64,000 nucleotides of DNA from Lacinutrix sp. 5H-3-7-4 (GTDB lineage Bacteria > Bacteroidota > Bacteroidia > Flavobacteriales > Flavobacteriaceae): contig NC_015638.1 in assembly GCF_000211855.2 (NCBI RefSeq), forward strand, positions 2,205,001 to 2,269,000. The letters are read 5' to 3'. Positions 8,476 to 18,205 of this stretch are shown one piece after another. Within the stretch, counting starts at the first letter, position 1. Every line of letters starts with the position of its first letter. The position numbers and the translations under genes were made by a program. The notes under the pieces are model-generated. The model did no database searches. It had not been told where the DNA came from and was given only the letters and a program-made list of their open reading frames with translations.

Positions 8476-10884
8476 TTAGTTTCTTAAAGGTTTACCTTTT
8501 GTTAACATGTGTTGAATTCTTTCTAATGTTTTACGTTCTGTACAAAGCGAAAGGAATGCTTCACGTTCTAAGTCTAATAAGTATTGTTCGCTTACTTTAG
8601 TTGGTTCAGATAAATCTCCACCAGCCATAACGTAAGCTAACTTATTAGCAATTTTCATGTCATGTTCACTAATGTAATTAGAGTCTTTCATAGAATCTGT
8701 TCCTACTAAAAACATACCTAATGCTTGTTTACCAAGTACTAATACATCGTTTCTTTTTACAGGTTGTGTGTATCCAGCATCTGCCATTATTTTAGCATGT
8801 GCTTTTGCTGTTGCTATTTGACGATCTTTATTTACTACAACTACATCTTTACCTTCTTGCATTATTCCTAAATCGAAAGCTTCGTAGGCTGAAGTTGATA
8901 CTTTAGCCATACCAATAGTTAAAAAGTATTCTTGTAGTGTATTTAATTGTACATCTCCTTTTTTGAAAGTGTCTGATGCTCTTAAGGCCATTTCTTTAGA
9001 ACCTCCACCACCAGGAATAACACCAACACCAAACTCTACAAGTCCCATATAAGTTTCTGCTGCAGCTACAATTTTATCTGCATGTAATGAAATTTCACAA
9101 CCACCACCAAGTGCCATACCGTGAGGTGCAGAAATTGTTGGTATTGCAGAATAACGCATACGCATCATTGTGTCTTGGAAATACTTAATAGCCATATTTA
9201 GCTCATCGTATTCTTGTTCTGCAGCCATCATGAAAATCATACCAATATTTGCTCCTACAGAAAAATTTGGTCCTTGATTACCTACTACTAAACCGGCAAA
9301 ATCTTTTTCTGCCATATCGATAGCCTTATTAATTCCTGCTAAAACATCGCCACCAATAGTGTTCATTTTAGATTGGAATTCTAAGTTTAATATACCATCT
9401 CCTAAATCTTGTACAGATACTCCAGAGTTTTTAAAGACTTCGGTAGTTTTTCTAATATTATCTAATATGATAAAGCTATCTTGTCCTGGTATTTTTACTT
9501 GTTCTTTTTTAGGAATATCGTAAAAGTATGTTGCGCCATCTTTAATAGAGTAGAAGCTATCGCTACCAGATTCTAACATATCTGCAACCCAATCTGCCGG
9601 TTTTAAACCTTCGGCTTGCATCATTTCAATACCTTTTTCAACACCAATGGCGTCCCAAATTTGGAATGGTCCATGTTCCCAACCAAAACCAGCTTTCATG
9701 GCGTCGTCAATTTTATATAACTCGTCAGTAATTTCAGGAATACGGTTTGAAACGTATGCAAAAAGGGCAGAGAAACTTTTTCTGTAAAATTCTCCGGCTT
9801 TATCTTTTCCTTTAATTAATACTTTAAAACGGTCTGCTACTTTATCAATCGTTTTCGTAAGTTCTAAAGTTGCAAATTTTGCTTTTTGAGCAGATCTATA
9901 TTCTAAGGTATTTAGGTCTAATGATAAAATTTCTTTTTTACCATCGGCTGATACTTGCTTTTTGTAGAAACCTTGACCTGTTTTGCTTCCTAACCATTTG
10001 TTTTCCATCATTGTATTGATGAAATCTGGTAATTCAAAGAGCTCTAAACGTTCGTCTTTTGGGCAGTTTTCTCTAATCCCGTTTGCTACGTGAACTAAAG
10101 TGTCTAATCCTACAACATCTACCGTTCGGAAAGTTGCCGATTTTGGTCTACCTATTACTGGTCCAGAAAGTTTATCTACTTCTTCTATAGTTAAGTCTAA
10201 ATCTTTAACTGTATGAAATAAACTTTGTATACTAAATATACCAATACGGTTTCCTATAAATGCAGGAGTATCTTTAGCTACAACCGAAGTTTTACCTAAG
10301 AATTTTTCACCGTAACCATTTAAAAACTCTAAAACAGAAGCATCTGTTTTTGGTCCTGGTATGATTTCAAATAATTTTAAATAACGTGCTGGATTAAAAA
10401 AGTGTGTTCCACAAAAATGTTTTTGGAAATCTTCACTTCTTCCTTCACTCATAAATTTAATAGGAATACCAGAAGTGTTTGATGTAATTAATGTTCCTGG
10501 TGTTCTATATTGTTCTAGTTTTTCGAAAACTTGTTGTTTAATATCAAGTCTTTCTACTACAACTTCCATAATCCAATCTACATCTGCTACTTTAGCAATA
10601 TCATCTTCTATGTTACCAGTAGTAATTCTATTGGCAAATGATGGGTGATAAATTGGTGATGGCTTAGATTTTAAAGATGCTGTTAAAGCATCGTTTACTA
10701 AGCGGTTTCTAACCACTTTGTCTTCTAATGTTAAGCCTTTAGCTTTTTCTTTTGCATTTAGTTCTCTTGGTACAATATCTAATAGTAAGACATCAACACC
10801 AATGTTTGCGAAATGACATGCAATACCAGATCCCATAATACCAGAACCTATAATTGCTATTTTTTTAATTCTACGTGTGCTCAT
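8476..10884 (-). CDS. fadN: 3-hydroxyacyl-CoA dehydrogenase / enoyl-CoA hydratase, FadN-type
   Basis: An 802-residue bifunctional enzyme for the two middle steps of beta-oxidation. The NAD-binding 3-hydroxyacyl-CoA dehydrogenase part is N-terminal (IIGSGIMGSGIACHFA at residues 10-25, then NRIGIFS and a second helical dehydrogenase domain). The enoyl-CoA hydratase part is C-terminal, with ALGGGCEISLHAD and VEFGVGVIPGGGG carrying the two catalytic glutamates. This order is reversed relative to E. coli FadB and agrees with Bacillus FadN, as does the gene order N-A-E. It begins 4 bp after the marR stop, so it is co-transcribed with the regulator. Confidence 0.94.
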   Translation of the reverse strand: MSTRRIKKIAIIGSGIMGSGIACHFANIGVDVLLLDIVPRELNAKEKAKGLTLEDKVVRNRLVNDALTASLKSKPSPIYHPSFANRITTGNIEDDIAKVADVDWIMEVVVERLDIKQQVFEKLEQYRTPGTLITSNTSGIPIKFMSEGRSEDFQKHFCGTHFFNPARYLKLFEIIPGPKTDASVLEFLNGYGEKFLGKTSVVAKDTPAFIGNRIGIFSIQSLFHTVKDLDLTIEEVDKLSGPVIGRPKSATFRTVDVVGLDTLVHVANGIRENCPKDERLELFELPDFINTMMENKWLGSKTGQGFYKKQVSADGKKEILSLDLNTLEYRSAQKAKFATLELTKTIDKVADRFKVLIKGKDKAGEFYRKSFSALFAYVSNRIPEITDELYKIDDAMKAGFGWEHGPFQIWDAIGVEKGIEMMQAEGLKPADWVADMLESGSDSFYSIKDGATYFYDIPKKEQVKIPGQDSFIILDNIRKTTEVFKNSGVSVQDLGDGILNLEFQSKMNTIGGDVLAGINKAIDMAEKDFAGLVVGNQGPNFSVGANIGMIFMMAAEQEYDELNMAIKYFQDTMMRMRYSAIPTISAPHGMALGGGCEISLHADKIVAAAETYMGLVEFGVGVIPGGGGSKEMALRASDTFKKGDVQLNTLQEYFLTIGMAKVSTSAYEAFDLGIMQEGKDVVVVNKDRQIATAKAHAKIMADAGYTQPVKRNDVLVLGKQALGMFLVGTDSMKDSNYISEHDMKIANKLAYVMAGGDLSEPTKVSEQYLLDLEREAFLSLCTERKTLERIQHMLTKGKPLRN

Positions 10885-10888
10885 TATA

Positions 10889-11338
10889 TTAAACAGATTG
10901 TTTTTGATTGTATATTTTTTTGTTTGAAATCAACTCGTTAATTGTTTCTGTAACTTCTTGGAAATGTTTTAACTTTTCTTCTGAGACGTGTTCTTTAATT
11001 TTATTATTAAAGGTTAATACACGATCACGTGAAAACTCTCTTTTTTCTCGTCCAAATTCGGTTAAATGAATAAGTACACCACGGCCATCTTCTGGATTTG
11101 GTTTACGTTCAATTAATCCTAATTCTTCCATTTTTTTTAAAATACGAGAAAGACTTGTTGCTTCCATTCCCATTATTGGGCCAAGAGAAGTTGAAGGTGT
11201 ACCGGTTTCTGGGTCGATACTTAATAATGTAAAACCAGTTGCCATTGTGGTATCAAATTTGGCAGCTTCTTCGTTGTACATTTTATTTACTGCTAACCAA
11301 GTGGTTCTAAGTAAATAATCGATTGTTTTGTCTTTCAT
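10889..11338 (-). CDS. MarR-family regulator of the fad operon
   Basis: A 149-residue winged-helix protein. The DNA-binding region shows GPIMGMEATSLSRILKKME (recognition helix) followed by the wing ERKPNPEDGRGVLIHLTEFG, the standard MarR signature. It is the first gene of the fadNAE transcript, 4 bp upstream of fadN. A 26-bp perfect palindrome lies just upstream of its promoter element. By analogy with other fad regulators I infer that it represses its own operon and is released by an acyl-CoA. The ligand is not shown by sequence. Confidence 0.9.
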   Translation of the reverse strand: MKDKTIDYLLRTTWLAVNKMYNEEAAKFDTTMATGFTLLSIDPETGTPSTSLGPIMGMEATSLSRILKKMEELGLIERKPNPEDGRGVLIHLTEFGREKREFSRDRVLTFNNKIKEHVSEEKLKHFQEVTETINELISNKKIYNQKQSV

Positions 11339-11366
11339 TAAATTGGTAAATCAATAATTTGAATTC

Positions 11367-11374
11367 CAAAGATA
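11367..11374 (-). promoter_or_regulatory. -7 promoter element of marR-fadNAE
   Basis: On the minus strand TATCTTTG matches the Bacteroidota -7 consensus TAnnTTTG, 28 bp before the marR ATG. The -33 region would fall inside the adjoining palindrome (11380-11405), so a protein bound there would block RNA polymerase. Confidence 0.65.
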
Positions 11375-11379
11375 ATAAA

Positions 11380-11405
11380 AATTTATTATGCATGCATAAT
11401 AAATT
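11380..11405. promoter_or_regulatory. 26-bp perfect palindrome, probable MarR operator
   Basis: Every base from 11380 to 11405 is part of one perfect inverted repeat centred on TTATGCATGCATAA. It has no T tract and lies between the fadD-like terminator and the marR promoter, so it fits an operator better than a terminator. MarR dimers typically bind palindromes of this size. No second copy is seen upstream of the acyl-CoA ligase gene. Confidence 0.7.
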
Positions 11406-11427
11406 AAGGAAAGTTTTTTATAAAATA

Positions 11428-11453
11428 AAAAACGCCTTTATTAAGGCGTTTTA
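11428..11453 (-). terminator. terminator of the acyl-CoA ligase gene
   Basis: On the minus strand AACGCCTT-AATAA-AGGCGTT is followed by a T tract. It separates the ligase transcript from marR-fadNAE. Confidence 0.85.
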
Positions 11454-11456
11454 GTA

Positions 11457-13232
11457 TTAGTTTCTATAAATTTTGTTGTAAAGTTCTTTGTATATGTCTT
11501 TTATAACGGTTCGTTTCATTTTCATGGTTGGTGTTAAATGACCGCTATCTATAGACCAAACGTCTGGTGTAAGTTCAAAACGTTTAATTTGTTCCCATTT
11601 ACCAAAGTGCTTATTACAAGCGTCTACTTCTTGTTGAATACGTAGTATAATTTCTTTTGAATTGGCAATATCTTCACCAGATTTTCCAATATTTTTCTTT
11701 TTTCTATCTATCCAATCTTCTATAAATTCAAAATTTGGTTGAATGATGGCTGCAGGCATTTTTTCACCTTCACCAATAACCATTACTTGTTCTATAAATC
11801 GAGATTGTTTTAATTCGTTCTCCAAAAGTGTTGGTATAACATATTTACCACCAGAGGTTTTAAACATTTCTTTTTTACGACCTGTTATTTTTAAAAAGCC
11901 TTCAGAATCTAAATTACCTTTATCTCCAGTATGAAAATATTCACCAGTCATAACGCTATCTGTTCTTTCTGGATCTTTATAATAGCCCATCATAACATTA
12001 GGGCCTTTTACTAGTATTTCTCCGTCTTCAGCAATTTTTACTTCAACGTTTTTTATAGGTTTACCTACGGTTCCAAGTTTAAAATGTTTGTTTCTGTACA
12101 TTTCTACAGAGATTACTGGAGAGGTTTCTGTTAACCCATAGCCTTGCATGACTTGCATTCCTGCTGCAGAAAAAATTCTAGAAAGCCTTACTTGTAATGC
12201 TGCAGAACCTGATACCATAGTGTTTAATTCTCCACCAAGTGCTTCACGCCATTTACTGAAAATAAGTTTGTTTGCAATTTTTAATTTAAACTCGTACCAT
12301 GCTCCATTAGCTCCATAAGGTTCCCATTTTTCAGCAAGGTTTACTGCCCAGAAAAATAATGCTTTTTTAACTCCTGATAGCTCTTCGGCTTTTGCAATAA
12401 TTTTATCGTAAACTTTTTCTAGTAGTCTAGGTACAACACTCATTAAATGAGGTTTTATTTCTTTTGCGTTATCACCAATTTTATCAATGCCTTCAGCAAA
12501 GTAAATTGAAGCTCCGGCATATTGGTATAAGTAAATTAGTACACGCTCGAATACATGACAAATAGGAAGAAAGCTTAATATTCTATTTTCTTTACTATTC
12601 ATAAATGGTAAACGATGCGATGCATCTAAAGCATTACTTGTTATATTATTATGCGATAGCATAACACCTTTGGGCTTACCTGTAGTTCCAGAAGTATAAA
12701 TTATGGTTGCTAAATCGTTTGGTGATACAGCGTCCATTCTTTCTTGAACTTCATTTTGATTAGTTTCATCTTTGCCAAGTTCAAATAACTCTGAGTAATG
12801 TTTGCAGCCTTCAATATGATTAAAAGAATAGACTTCTTTTAATTTAGTATTAGCTTTAATTTTATTGACTTTAGCTAAAACTTCTTCATCACTAACAAAA
12901 CAATAGATAGATTCACTATGGTTTAAAACATATTCGTAATCGTCTGATGATATTGTTGGATATATGGGAATGTTTTGTGCTCCTAATTGCAGAATACCAA
13001 TATCCATAATATTCCATTCAGTTCTATTAGTTGTTGAAATTACAGCGATTTTATCATTTTTTTGAATTCCCATTCTTAATAAAGCACGACTAACTGCGTT
13101 TGCTTTATCTACATATTCTTTTGTAGACATAGGCGTCCATTTACCGTTGTATTTAGTAACTAATGCGGCATCAAGATTATATTTTTCTAGCTGATAATAT
13201 GGAAAATCGAAAAGGCGTGTGATTTCTGTCAT
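11457..13232 (-). CDS. long-chain fatty acid-CoA ligase (AMP-forming)
   Basis: A 591-residue ANL-superfamily ligase that activates fatty acids to acyl-CoA through an acyl-adenylate. The P-loop-like A3 motif IIYTSGTTGKPKGVMLSH, the A5 motif GYGLTETSPV and the A7 motif FHTGDKGNLDSEGFLKITGRKKE are all present. Length and motifs place it with the bacterial and plastidial long-chain synthetases. It lies directly upstream of the fad operon but has its own promoter and terminator. It supplies the substrate for FadE, FadN and FadA. It is a FadD-type enzyme by function, and the exact chain-length range cannot be read from sequence. Confidence 0.92.
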   Translation of the reverse strand: MTEITRLFDFPYYQLEKYNLDAALVTKYNGKWTPMSTKEYVDKANAVSRALLRMGIQKNDKIAVISTTNRTEWNIMDIGILQLGAQNIPIYPTISSDDYEYVLNHSESIYCFVSDEEVLAKVNKIKANTKLKEVYSFNHIEGCKHYSELFELGKDETNQNEVQERMDAVSPNDLATIIYTSGTTGKPKGVMLSHNNITSNALDASHRLPFMNSKENRILSFLPICHVFERVLIYLYQYAGASIYFAEGIDKIGDNAKEIKPHLMSVVPRLLEKVYDKIIAKAEELSGVKKALFFWAVNLAEKWEPYGANGAWYEFKLKIANKLIFSKWREALGGELNTMVSGSAALQVRLSRIFSAAGMQVMQGYGLTETSPVISVEMYRNKHFKLGTVGKPIKNVEVKIAEDGEILVKGPNVMMGYYKDPERTDSVMTGEYFHTGDKGNLDSEGFLKITGRKKEMFKTSGGKYVIPTLLENELKQSRFIEQVMVIGEGEKMPAAIIQPNFEFIEDWIDRKKKNIGKSGEDIANSKEIILRIQQEVDACNKHFGKWEQIKRFELTPDVWSIDSGHLTPTMKMKRTVIKDIYKELYNKIYRN

Positions 13233-13259
13233 TCTTTTTATTGGAAGTTAAAAGTCTTG

Positions 13260-13289
13260 CAAAGTATGAATTTTTAAGTGCATTTCAAA
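13260..13289 (-). promoter_or_regulatory. candidate promoter of the acyl-CoA ligase gene
   Basis: On the minus strand TTTG, 19 bases, then TACTTTG resembles the Bacteroidota promoter TTTG-N19-TAnnTTTG with one base missing in the -7 box. It ends 27 bp before the ATG. Confidence 0.5.
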
Positions 13290-13295
13290 TAGAAA

Positions 13296-13325
13296 GAAAA
13301 AAAAGGAGCTGTTAAAAACAGCTCC
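13296..13325 (-). terminator. terminator, probably of the AraC-family gene
   Basis: A 9-bp perfect stem GGAGCTGTT / AACAGCTCC followed on the minus strand by eight T. It lies about 170 bp downstream of the AraC-family stop. The stretch 13326-13497 between them holds no reading frame I can support. Confidence 0.75.
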
Positions 13326-13497
13326 TCTGCTAATTGATTGATAGCATAAATTTATACATTACCTAAGTTTATTTAATAACTAACTATTTTTAAATGAATC
13401 CCTTAACTTTCATTTAATTAATTAAATAATGTGCATAAATTCTATGTAAATATAATTAGATTATGTTAATAATTGATGTAAAAAATCGTAATATCTA

Positions 13498-14298
13498 CTA
13501 TTTTAAGTATTTTTTTATGAATTCACTTTCATTACTAAAGTAACTTTTAGGCGACTTTTTCATAAAATATTTAAATTCTTTTGAAAAATGCGAACCATCA
13601 TGGAAATTATACATGCGCACTAAGTCTATAATTTTGAGTTCTTTTTCGTGGTACTTTCTCATTAATAAACTAAACCTGTATAAGCGAGCATATTTTTTAG
13701 GAGTTAAACCTACTATTTGCTTAAATTTTGTTTCTAAAGTTTTTTGGGAAGTTGGTATTTTTTCAATTAAATCATTAATGGAAATTTGTCCCTTTTTTTT
13801 GTTTATTATATAAATTGCCTTATCAATATTTTCTGTATGATTATCTATTTTTAATGGTAGTGTATTGATAAGTTCTTCTAAAGTATGAAGCGCTTTTTTT
13901 CCTTTATGTTTTTGTTGAAAAAATGAATTTAAAACTTCAAAAAGTGGTTGAGATACTTCATTTAAAGGTAGGTGCTTATCGTTAATTTTAGAAACATCTA
14001 CTTGTGTAAGTTTATAAAATGTTGTTGGGTGAAAGAGTACACCGCAACATTTTGTGTTTTCGTCTACATTTAACTTGTAAGACCTTGTTGTTTGTCCTGT
14101 AACAATAAGACCTTTGCCACTGTAATTTTTATTATTAACTGTTAATTTATTTTCTCCTTTGTATGTATATGCTAAAGAATGTTTACCTAAAGGAAGTACT
14201 ATACTTTGAAAAGGCAATGCTTTATTTGAGACTTTAAATTCAAAATACTCATCTATTAATTTTGATGGATTAGAGCTTTTATAAGCTTTGTAAGTCAT
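13498..14298 (-). CDS. AraC-family transcriptional regulator
   Basis: A 266-residue protein. The last 90 residues form a double helix-turn-helix AraC domain (IPTSQKTLETKFKQIVGLTP, then the second helix pair ending FHDGSHFSKEFKYFMKKSPK). The N-terminal 160 residues resemble the DUF6597-type or cupin-like sensing domain common in flavobacterial AraC proteins, but the ligand is unknown. It is a single-gene transcript with no obvious target beside it. It stands between purL and the fad genes without any functional link visible. Confidence 0.85.
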   Translation of the reverse strand: MTYKAYKSSNPSKLIDEYFEFKVSNKALPFQSIVLPLGKHSLAYTYKGENKLTVNNKNYSGKGLIVTGQTTRSYKLNVDENTKCCGVLFHPTTFYKLTQVDVSKINDKHLPLNEVSQPLFEVLNSFFQQKHKGKKALHTLEELINTLPLKIDNHTENIDKAIYIINKKKGQISINDLIEKIPTSQKTLETKFKQIVGLTPKKYARLYRFSLLMRKYHEKELKIIDLVRMYNFHDGSHFSKEFKYFMKKSPKSYFSNESEFIKKYLK

Positions 14299-14378
14299 GT
14301 TTGTTTAATTTATAGCTTTACAAAATATGATTTTTCTTACAATAAATTGTAACTGTTTTAAAAATTTGAATGTTTTGT

Positions 14379-14416
14379 AAAAAAAAAAGGAAGTAACATT
14401 TTACCGAAACTTCCTT
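14379..14416 (-). terminator. terminator of purL
   Basis: On the minus strand AAGGAAGT pairs with ACTTCCTT across a 14-base loop and is followed by a run of T, 22 bp after the purL stop. Confidence 0.8.
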
Positions 14417-14437
14417 GATAATTTTAATAGTTTTTTA

Positions 14438-17400
14438 TTACTGTTTTTCTATCCAGAGTCTCGCATTTACAAAAGCTTCAAGCCAAGGTGATACTTCATC
14501 TTTTCTACCTTCTGGATAGTTTGCCCAATTCCATTGAAAAGTTGAACGTTCTATATGTGGCATAGTTACTAAATGTCGTCCTGTTTTATCACAAAGCATT
14601 GCCGTGTTAAAGTCAGATCCATTTGGATTGTTTGGGTAACCTTCGTAACCATATTTTGCTACAATATTATATTGGTCTTCGGTTTTTGGTAAGTTAAATT
14701 TACCTTCTCCATGCGAAATCCAAACACCCAATTCTGTATCTTTTAAAGTAGAAAGCATTACAGAGTTGTTTTCTTGAATTTTTACAGAAGTAAAAGAACT
14801 TTCGTGTTTTTTAGAATCGTTATGAATCATTTTTCCATGCACATCATGGTCTGGATTTATAAGGTCTAACTCCATAAATAATTGGCAACCATTACAAATA
14901 CCAACCGAAAGTGTATCTTCACGACTAAAGAAATCGTTAATTACTTTATTTGCTTTTTCGTTGTATTTAATAGCTCCAGCCCAACCTTTTGCAGAGCCTA
15001 AAACATCAGAGTTAGAGAATCCACCAACTGCGCCTAAAAACTGTATGTCTTTTAAATCCTCACGACCAGAAATTAAATCGGTCATGTGTACATCTTTAAC
15101 ATCAAAACCAGCTAAATACATAGCATTTGCCATTTCGCGTTCAGAGTTACTTCCTTTTTCACGAAGTATTGCAGCTTTTGGTCTTGTGTTTCCTAGTGCT
15201 GGTAGTTTTCCTGTAAAATGTTTTGGGAATGTATATTTTAAAGGTTGTACAGCATAGTTTTTATAACGTGCTTCAGCAAGATTATTTGCTGTTTGTTTTT
15301 GGTCTAAAAGGAAAGACGTTTTGTACCATACATCTCGTAAACGAGAAACTGTCATAGTAAATACTTCAGCATTATTAATAACGCTTAAAACATCTGTATC
15401 TGTAACTTTTCCTATGTTGAAAAACTCAATATTCGCTTCCTTTAAAACGGCTTCTATTGATGCGTCTTTTGACTGAAAAACAATACCTGCGTTTTCTGCA
15501 AATAATACTTTATGTGAATCTTTTTGATTTAAAGCAGTAATATCTAATTCTGCTCCAATATTAGTATCTGCAAAACATAACTCTAATAAAGTAGTAATTA
15601 AGCCACCAGAAGCAACATCGTGTCCTGCAACAATTTGTTCGTCTTTTATTAATTTTTGAATAGTATTAAAAACCGTTTTAACAAATGCCGAATCGTTTAC
15701 ATTTGGTGCATCATTACCAACTTTATTTAAAATTTGAGCGAAAGAACTTCCGCCTAACTTATAATGATCTTGAGATAGGTTTATGTAATAAATATCTCCA
15801 GCATTTTTCTTAAATAATGGTTCTACAACTTTAGAGATTGCATTACAGTTTCCTGCTGCAGAAATAATTACTGTTCCAGGAGAAATAACCTCTTCGTTAG
15901 GATATTTTTGTTTCATAGATAACGAATCTTTTCCTGTTGGAACATTGATTCCTAAATCTATAGCGTATTTTGAAATGGCTTGTACTGCTTCGTATAATCG
16001 TGCGTCTTCGCCCTCATTTTTACAAGGCCACATCCAGTTTGCAGATAGTGAAACACTTTGTAAACCATCCTTTAATGGCGCCCAAATAATATTGGTTAAA
16101 GCTTCTGTAATACTATTACGACTACCGGCAACAGGATTAATTAATCCAGAAATAGGCGAGTGGCCAATTGAGGTTGCAACACCTTCTTTACCATTATAAT
16201 CTAACGCCATTACACCAACATTATTAAGTGGTATTTGTAATTGACCAACACATTGTTGTTTGGCTACTTTTCCACCAACACAACGGTCTACTTTATTTGT
16301 TAACCAATCTTTACAAGCAACAGCTTCTAGTTGTAATACTTGGTCTAAATAGTTATAAAAATTATCTGTATTATATGAAATGCCTCCGTAGTTTCTATCT
16401 ACAGTAACATCGTTCATTATTGTTTTTGGAGAGCTTCCAAACATATCTTCCAGAGCTAAATCCATAGGTTTATCTCCTTTGGTTTTAGACTCGAAAGTAA
16501 AGCGATTGTTTCCTGTTACATCTCCAACAGTATACATTGGAGAACGTTCGCGGTCTGCTATTTTGTTTAAAGTTTCTAAGTGTTTTTCGGCAATTACTAA
16601 TCCCATGCGTTCTTGAGACTCGTTACCAATAATTTCTTTCGACGATAAGGTTGGATCACCAACAGGTAGCTTATCTAAATCTATATTTCCACCAGTATCT
16701 TCAACAAGTTCGCTTAAGCAATTTAAATGTCCACCAGCACCATGATCGTGGATAGAAACAATATAATTTTCATCACTTTCTACCATACCTCGAACCGCAT
16801 TTGCAGCACGTTTTTGCATTTCTGGATTAGAACGTTGTACGGCACTAAGCTCGATGCCAGAAGCAAATTCTCCAGTATCTGCACTAGATACAGCAGCGCC
16901 ACCCATTCCAATACGGTAATTTTCACCACCAAGAATTACAATTTTATCTCCAGCTTCTGGAGTTGCTTTTATAGCTTGTTCTGCTTTACCATAACCAATT
17001 CCGCCGGCTTGCATAATTACTTTATCGAAACCTAATTTACGTGCATCTTGCTCGTGCTCGAAAGTTAATACCGAACCGCAAATTAAAGGTTGCCCAAATT
17101 TGTTTCCAAAGTCTGAAGCTCCATTACTCGCTTTTATTAAAATATCTACAGGTGTTTGGTATAACCAATCTCTGGCTTCCATTTTTTGTTCCCAAGGTCT
17201 ATTTTCTTCTAAACGAGAATACGAGGTCATGTAAACAGCTGTTCCTGCTAATGGTAAAGATCCTTTTCCTCCAGCTAATCTATCTCTTATTTCTCCACCA
17301 GAACCAGTTGCAGCTCCGTTAAAAGGCTCTACAGTTGTTGGGAAATTATGAGTTTCTGCTTTTAAAGATATTACAGAATCGTAATCTTTAGTTTCGTAAA

Positions 17401-18094
17401 AATCTGGTTTATCTGCGGTTTTAGGTGCAAATTGTTCTACTCGAGGACCTTTTATAAAAGCAACATTATCTTTATATGCCGAAACAATATCGTTAGGATG
17501 TTGTTTTGAAGTTTCTTTTATTAATTTAAAAAGAGAGGTTTCTTTTTCTTCACCATCAATTATAAAGGTACCGTTGAAAATTTTATGACGACAGTGCTCT
17601 GAGTTTACTTGTGAAAATCCAAAAACTTCTGAGTCTGTTAACGGTCTTCCTATTTTTTTTGAAACTCCTTCTAAATATTCAATTTCTTCATCGTTTAAAG
17701 CTAAACCTTCTTGTTGGTTATATGCCGAAATATCTTCGATGTTAAGAATAGATTCTGGTTTAATTTCAATAGTAAATGATTCTTGATTTAAACCGTTATA
17801 TTTTTCAGAAATCATAGGGTCGTAGTCCTTGAAATCTTTAGTTGAAGCAATAAACTCTTCAATTCTAATAATGCCTTCAATTCCCATATTTTGGGTAATT
17901 TCAACAGCATTTGTACTCCAAGGCGTTATCATTGCAGCTCTTGGTCCAACAAAAAAAGCATCTAACGATGCTTGTTCTATTTTTGGCTGGTTGCCAAATA
18001 ACCATGTCAATTTAGAGATGGTTTGGGTTGATAATTCTTTTGTTGCTTGAACAGCAAAAACCTTACTGTTTTGGTTTCCGAAGAAATGAATCAT
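14438..18094 (-). CDS. purL: phosphoribosylformylglycinamidine synthase
   Basis: This 1218-residue single-chain enzyme makes FGAM from FGAR, glutamine and ATP, the fourth step of purine synthesis. The order is the large-PurL one: an N-terminal PurS-like part, two AIRS-type ATP-binding halves (SEHCRHKIFNG, SLKAETHNFPTTVEPFNGAATG) and a C-terminal class-I glutamine amidotransferase (GVCGN-like element SVGICNGCQL with the nucleophilic cysteine, and a late PHIERS histidine). The length agrees with the gammaproteobacterial and Bacteroidota form rather than the split PurSQL form. It is transcribed alone. purB, another purine gene, lies at the far end of the window. Confidence 0.96.
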   Translation of the reverse strand: MIHFFGNQNSKVFAVQATKELSTQTISKLTWLFGNQPKIEQASLDAFFVGPRAAMITPWSTNAVEITQNMGIEGIIRIEEFIASTKDFKDYDPMISEKYNGLNQESFTIEIKPESILNIEDISAYNQQEGLALNDEEIEYLEGVSKKIGRPLTDSEVFGFSQVNSEHCRHKIFNGTFIIDGEEKETSLFKLIKETSKQHPNDIVSAYKDNVAFIKGPRVEQFAPKTADKPDFYETKDYDSVISLKAETHNFPTTVEPFNGAATGSGGEIRDRLAGGKGSLPLAGTAVYMTSYSRLEENRPWEQKMEARDWLYQTPVDILIKASNGASDFGNKFGQPLICGSVLTFEHEQDARKLGFDKVIMQAGGIGYGKAEQAIKATPEAGDKIVILGGENYRIGMGGAAVSSADTGEFASGIELSAVQRSNPEMQKRAANAVRGMVESDENYIVSIHDHGAGGHLNCLSELVEDTGGNIDLDKLPVGDPTLSSKEIIGNESQERMGLVIAEKHLETLNKIADRERSPMYTVGDVTGNNRFTFESKTKGDKPMDLALEDMFGSSPKTIMNDVTVDRNYGGISYNTDNFYNYLDQVLQLEAVACKDWLTNKVDRCVGGKVAKQQCVGQLQIPLNNVGVMALDYNGKEGVATSIGHSPISGLINPVAGSRNSITEALTNIIWAPLKDGLQSVSLSANWMWPCKNEGEDARLYEAVQAISKYAIDLGINVPTGKDSLSMKQKYPNEEVISPGTVIISAAGNCNAISKVVEPLFKKNAGDIYYINLSQDHYKLGGSSFAQILNKVGNDAPNVNDSAFVKTVFNTIQKLIKDEQIVAGHDVASGGLITTLLELCFADTNIGAELDITALNQKDSHKVLFAENAGIVFQSKDASIEAVLKEANIEFFNIGKVTDTDVLSVINNAEVFTMTVSRLRDVWYKTSFLLDQKQTANNLAEARYKNYAVQPLKYTFPKHFTGKLPALGNTRPKAAILREKGSNSEREMANAMYLAGFDVKDVHMTDLISGREDLKDIQFLGAVGGFSNSDVLGSAKGWAGAIKYNEKANKVINDFFSREDTLSVGICNGCQLFMELDLINPDHDVHGKMIHNDSKKHESSFTSVKIQENNSVMLSTLKDTELGVWISHGEGKFNLPKTEDQYNIVAKYGYEGYPNNPNGSDFNTAMLCDKTGRHLVTMPHIERSTFQWNWANYPEGRKDEVSPWLEAFVNARLWIEKQ

Positions 18095-18205
18095 TCTATT
18101 ATAGTTTGTGTGTTGTTTTTAAACCACAAATTTAAGTTTTTTTAATCTAATAATAACATATAAAATCAAGCTATAATTTTATAGTTATTCACGTGGTTAT
18201 TAACC

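Noticed and set aside
12623-12630. CATCTAAA, resembling the ECF -10 box
   Set aside because: It lies inside the acyl-CoA ligase coding sequence and has no CAAGT at the right distance.
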